Below are positions 4,933-6,092 of a stretch of 6,092 nucleotides of DNA, piece after piece (the stretch's first letter is position 1; every line of letters begins with the position of its first letter). The notes under the pieces were generated by a model. It worked only from the letters and a program-made list of their open reading frames with translations, had not been told where the DNA came from and made no database searches. The position numbers were made by a program, and so were the translations under genes. The stretch lies in the NCBI GenBank assembly GCA_947475135.1, contig CANJMU010000045.1:1-6092 (forward strand). Direction: 5' to 3'. This DNA comes from Silvanigrellaceae bacterium (GTDB lineage: Bacteria > Bdellovibrionota > Oligoflexia > Silvanigrellales > Silvanigrellaceae).

Positions 4933-6092
4933 CTAATTCTTACAAAACTTCTGTGTTTTGTATTTGAAGATCAAATCCATTTTTAATTGATGCAAATTTT
5001 TTTCCAATCCAGCAGCATAGGTATGTGGATTTAAAAGCCGTTTATTGCTTGCATGCAAATAAGACCTCTGTTTACTTAAGTAGGCTTGAGTTTCTTGGAG
5101 TGTCGGTGACCGATAGACACATTGTCCGTTTTTGAAGATTGGTTTTAATAAATCTTCTTGTTCACAATCCTTTGGAATGGAGCGAAAACGAAACTGATCC
5201 ACAGGATCAATGATCATTGGATTTTTTTCATCGAAAGGGATTAACTCATCAAAAATCATATCGGCCACAAATTTATCCTGACTTTGATAGCGTCGAACCT
5301 GTAAAATTCCAGGGGTCGAGGTTTTTACAGATTGTTCTGAAATCTTAATACAATGCTCAAATTTGTTTGTGCTTTCATTTTTTAATGCCGATAATTTATA
5401 GACAGCCCCTAATGCGGGCTCATCAAAAGCTGTCACCAATTGGGTTCCTACCCCCCAGGCCCCAATTTGTGCACCTTGTTTAATCAGGCTTTCAATCACT
5501 TCTTCATTCAGGTCGTTGCTGGCAATAATCAAAGTGTCACGAAATCCAGCTTTGTCTAATAATTCGCGAGCTTCTTGGCTGATATAGGCTAAATCACCAC
5601 TATCAATACGAATTCCTAAAAGTTTTTGGTTTTGTTTTTTCAGCCATTTTCCAACTTCGATGGCTTTTTTAACACCCTCTATGGAATTAAATGTGTCGAC
5701 CAAAAAAATGGTGTTGTGCGGAAGGGCTTTTGCAAAAGCAAAAAAAGATTCTAATTCTTCGCCGTAGGACATGACCCAACTGTGGCCATGCGTTCCTCTC
5801 ACAGGAATTTGAAATAGTTTTCCAGCCAAAGTATTCGATGTGGCAGTACAACCACCTATAAAAGCAGCACGACTTGCACTGATCGCACCATCAATTCCTT
5901 GGGCACGACGCAAACCAAATTCTAAAACAGAAGACCCTTTTGCAACTTCAACAATTCGTGATGCTTTCGTCGTAATTAAGGAATGAAAATTTAAAATATT
6001 GAGCAATGGAGTTTCTAATAACTGGCATTGTAAAATAGGACCCCTAATTCTTAAAATCGGCTCATGAGGAAAAACAATGGTGCCTTCATGCA
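4933..6092 (-). CDS. pncB: Nicotinate phosphoribosyltransferase, N-terminus cut by the window edge
   Basis: This enzyme makes nicotinate mononucleotide from nicotinate and PRPP (with ATP hydrolysis), the committed step of Preiss-Handler NAD salvage, in the cytoplasm. The C-terminal 385 residues are visible. A TTG at 6006 could be mistaken for a start, but the frame stays open to the right edge. It encodes family sequence there ([17 protein letters not shown], then [12 protein letters not shown]), so the true start lies outside, probably roughly 70-110 residues further given the usual 450-490 residues of this class. Visible motifs are [10 protein letters not shown], carrying the conserved His that is phosphorylated in the family (about 103 residues into the visible part); [11 protein letters not shown]; the phosphate-binding IRIDSGDL; and SNDLNEE followed by [25 protein letters not shown] sequence. 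The order matches the long bacterial/eukaryotic NAPRTase type rather than the shorter E. coli type. It ends in TAG and is followed on the same strand by pncA, which supplies its substrate. Confidence 0.95.
   Translation of the reverse strand, partial: HEGTIVFPHEPILRIRGPILQCQLLETPLLNILNFHSLITTKASRIVEVAKGSSVLEFGLRRAQGIDGAISASRAAFIGGCTATSNTLAGKLFQIPVRGTHGHSWVMSYGEELESFFAFAKALPHNTIFLVDTFNSIEGVKKAIEVGKWLKKQNQKLLGIRIDSGDLAYISQEARELLDKAGFRDTLIIASNDLNEEVIESLIKQGAQIGAWGVGTQLVTAFDEPALGAVYKLSALKNESTNKFEHCIKISEQSVKTSTPGILQVRRYQSQDKFVADMIFDELIPFDEKNPMIIDPVDQFRFRSIPKDCEQEDLLKPIFKNGQCVYRSPTLQETQAYLSKQRSYLHASNKRLLNPHTYAAGLEKNLHQLKMDLIFKYKTQKFCKN

Noticed and set aside
6004..6006. TTG as the start codon of pncB
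   Set aside because: The frame remains open to the window edge and encodes conserved NAPRTase sequence upstream of this TTG ([13 protein letters not shown]), so it is an internal Leu codon.
1..6092. tRNA, rRNA, CRISPR array, insertion sequence or transposase
   Set aside because: No cloverleaf-like or rRNA-like stretch, no regularly spaced repeats, and no transposase or integrase motifs were seen on either strand.

Overview
The window looks like a chromosomal segment from an AT-rich Gram-negative bacterium. Hybrid histidine kinases with 'MSHE(I/L)RTP' H-boxes and C-terminal receivers, together with a bacterial PncA/PncB pair, would suit a proteobacterium; the compact kinase-like protein at the left hints at a host- or protist-associated lineage. 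This placement is inference and I cannot name a species. Base composition is clearly AT-rich over the kinase genes and noticeably more GC-balanced in the first ~250 bases.

Right and centre (807-6092, minus strand): a tightly packed cluster read in the order pncB -> pncA -> hybrid histidine kinase 1 -> hybrid histidine kinase 2. pncB (nicotinate phosphoribosyltransferase) is cut by the right edge, so its N-terminus lies outside. A 64-base gap separates it from pncA (nicotinamidase), which has all its catalytic and metal ligands. pncA overlaps kinase 1 by 4 bases (ATGA), and kinase 1 is followed after 4 bases by kinase 2, whose ribosome binding site lies across and just before the kinase 1 stop. 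At least pncA and the two kinases are therefore very likely one transcript. PncA converts nicotinamide to nicotinate and PncB converts nicotinate to nicotinate mononucleotide, so the two metabolic genes form the NAD salvage (Preiss-Handler) route. Linking that route to two membrane sensor kinases is the most interesting feature of the window.

Kinase 1 is nearly sensor-less: one N-terminal membrane helix, HisKA, ATPase and one receiver. Kinase 2 has about five membrane helices, HisKA, ATPase, a degenerate pseudo-receiver lacking the phospho-acceptor Asp, and an intact receiver. Neither has an Hpt domain or a DNA-binding output, so the downstream partners must be encoded elsewhere.

Left (1-755, plus strand, convergent to the cluster): a reading frame open from the left edge carries a Cys-containing segment and a Ser/Pro-rich stretch, is interrupted by one TGA (156-158), then continues in the same frame through more Ser/Pro-rich sequence into a compact protein-kinase-like domain that ends just past its DFG-like motif. 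This could be two adjacent genes, or one gene recently broken by a nonsense mutation.
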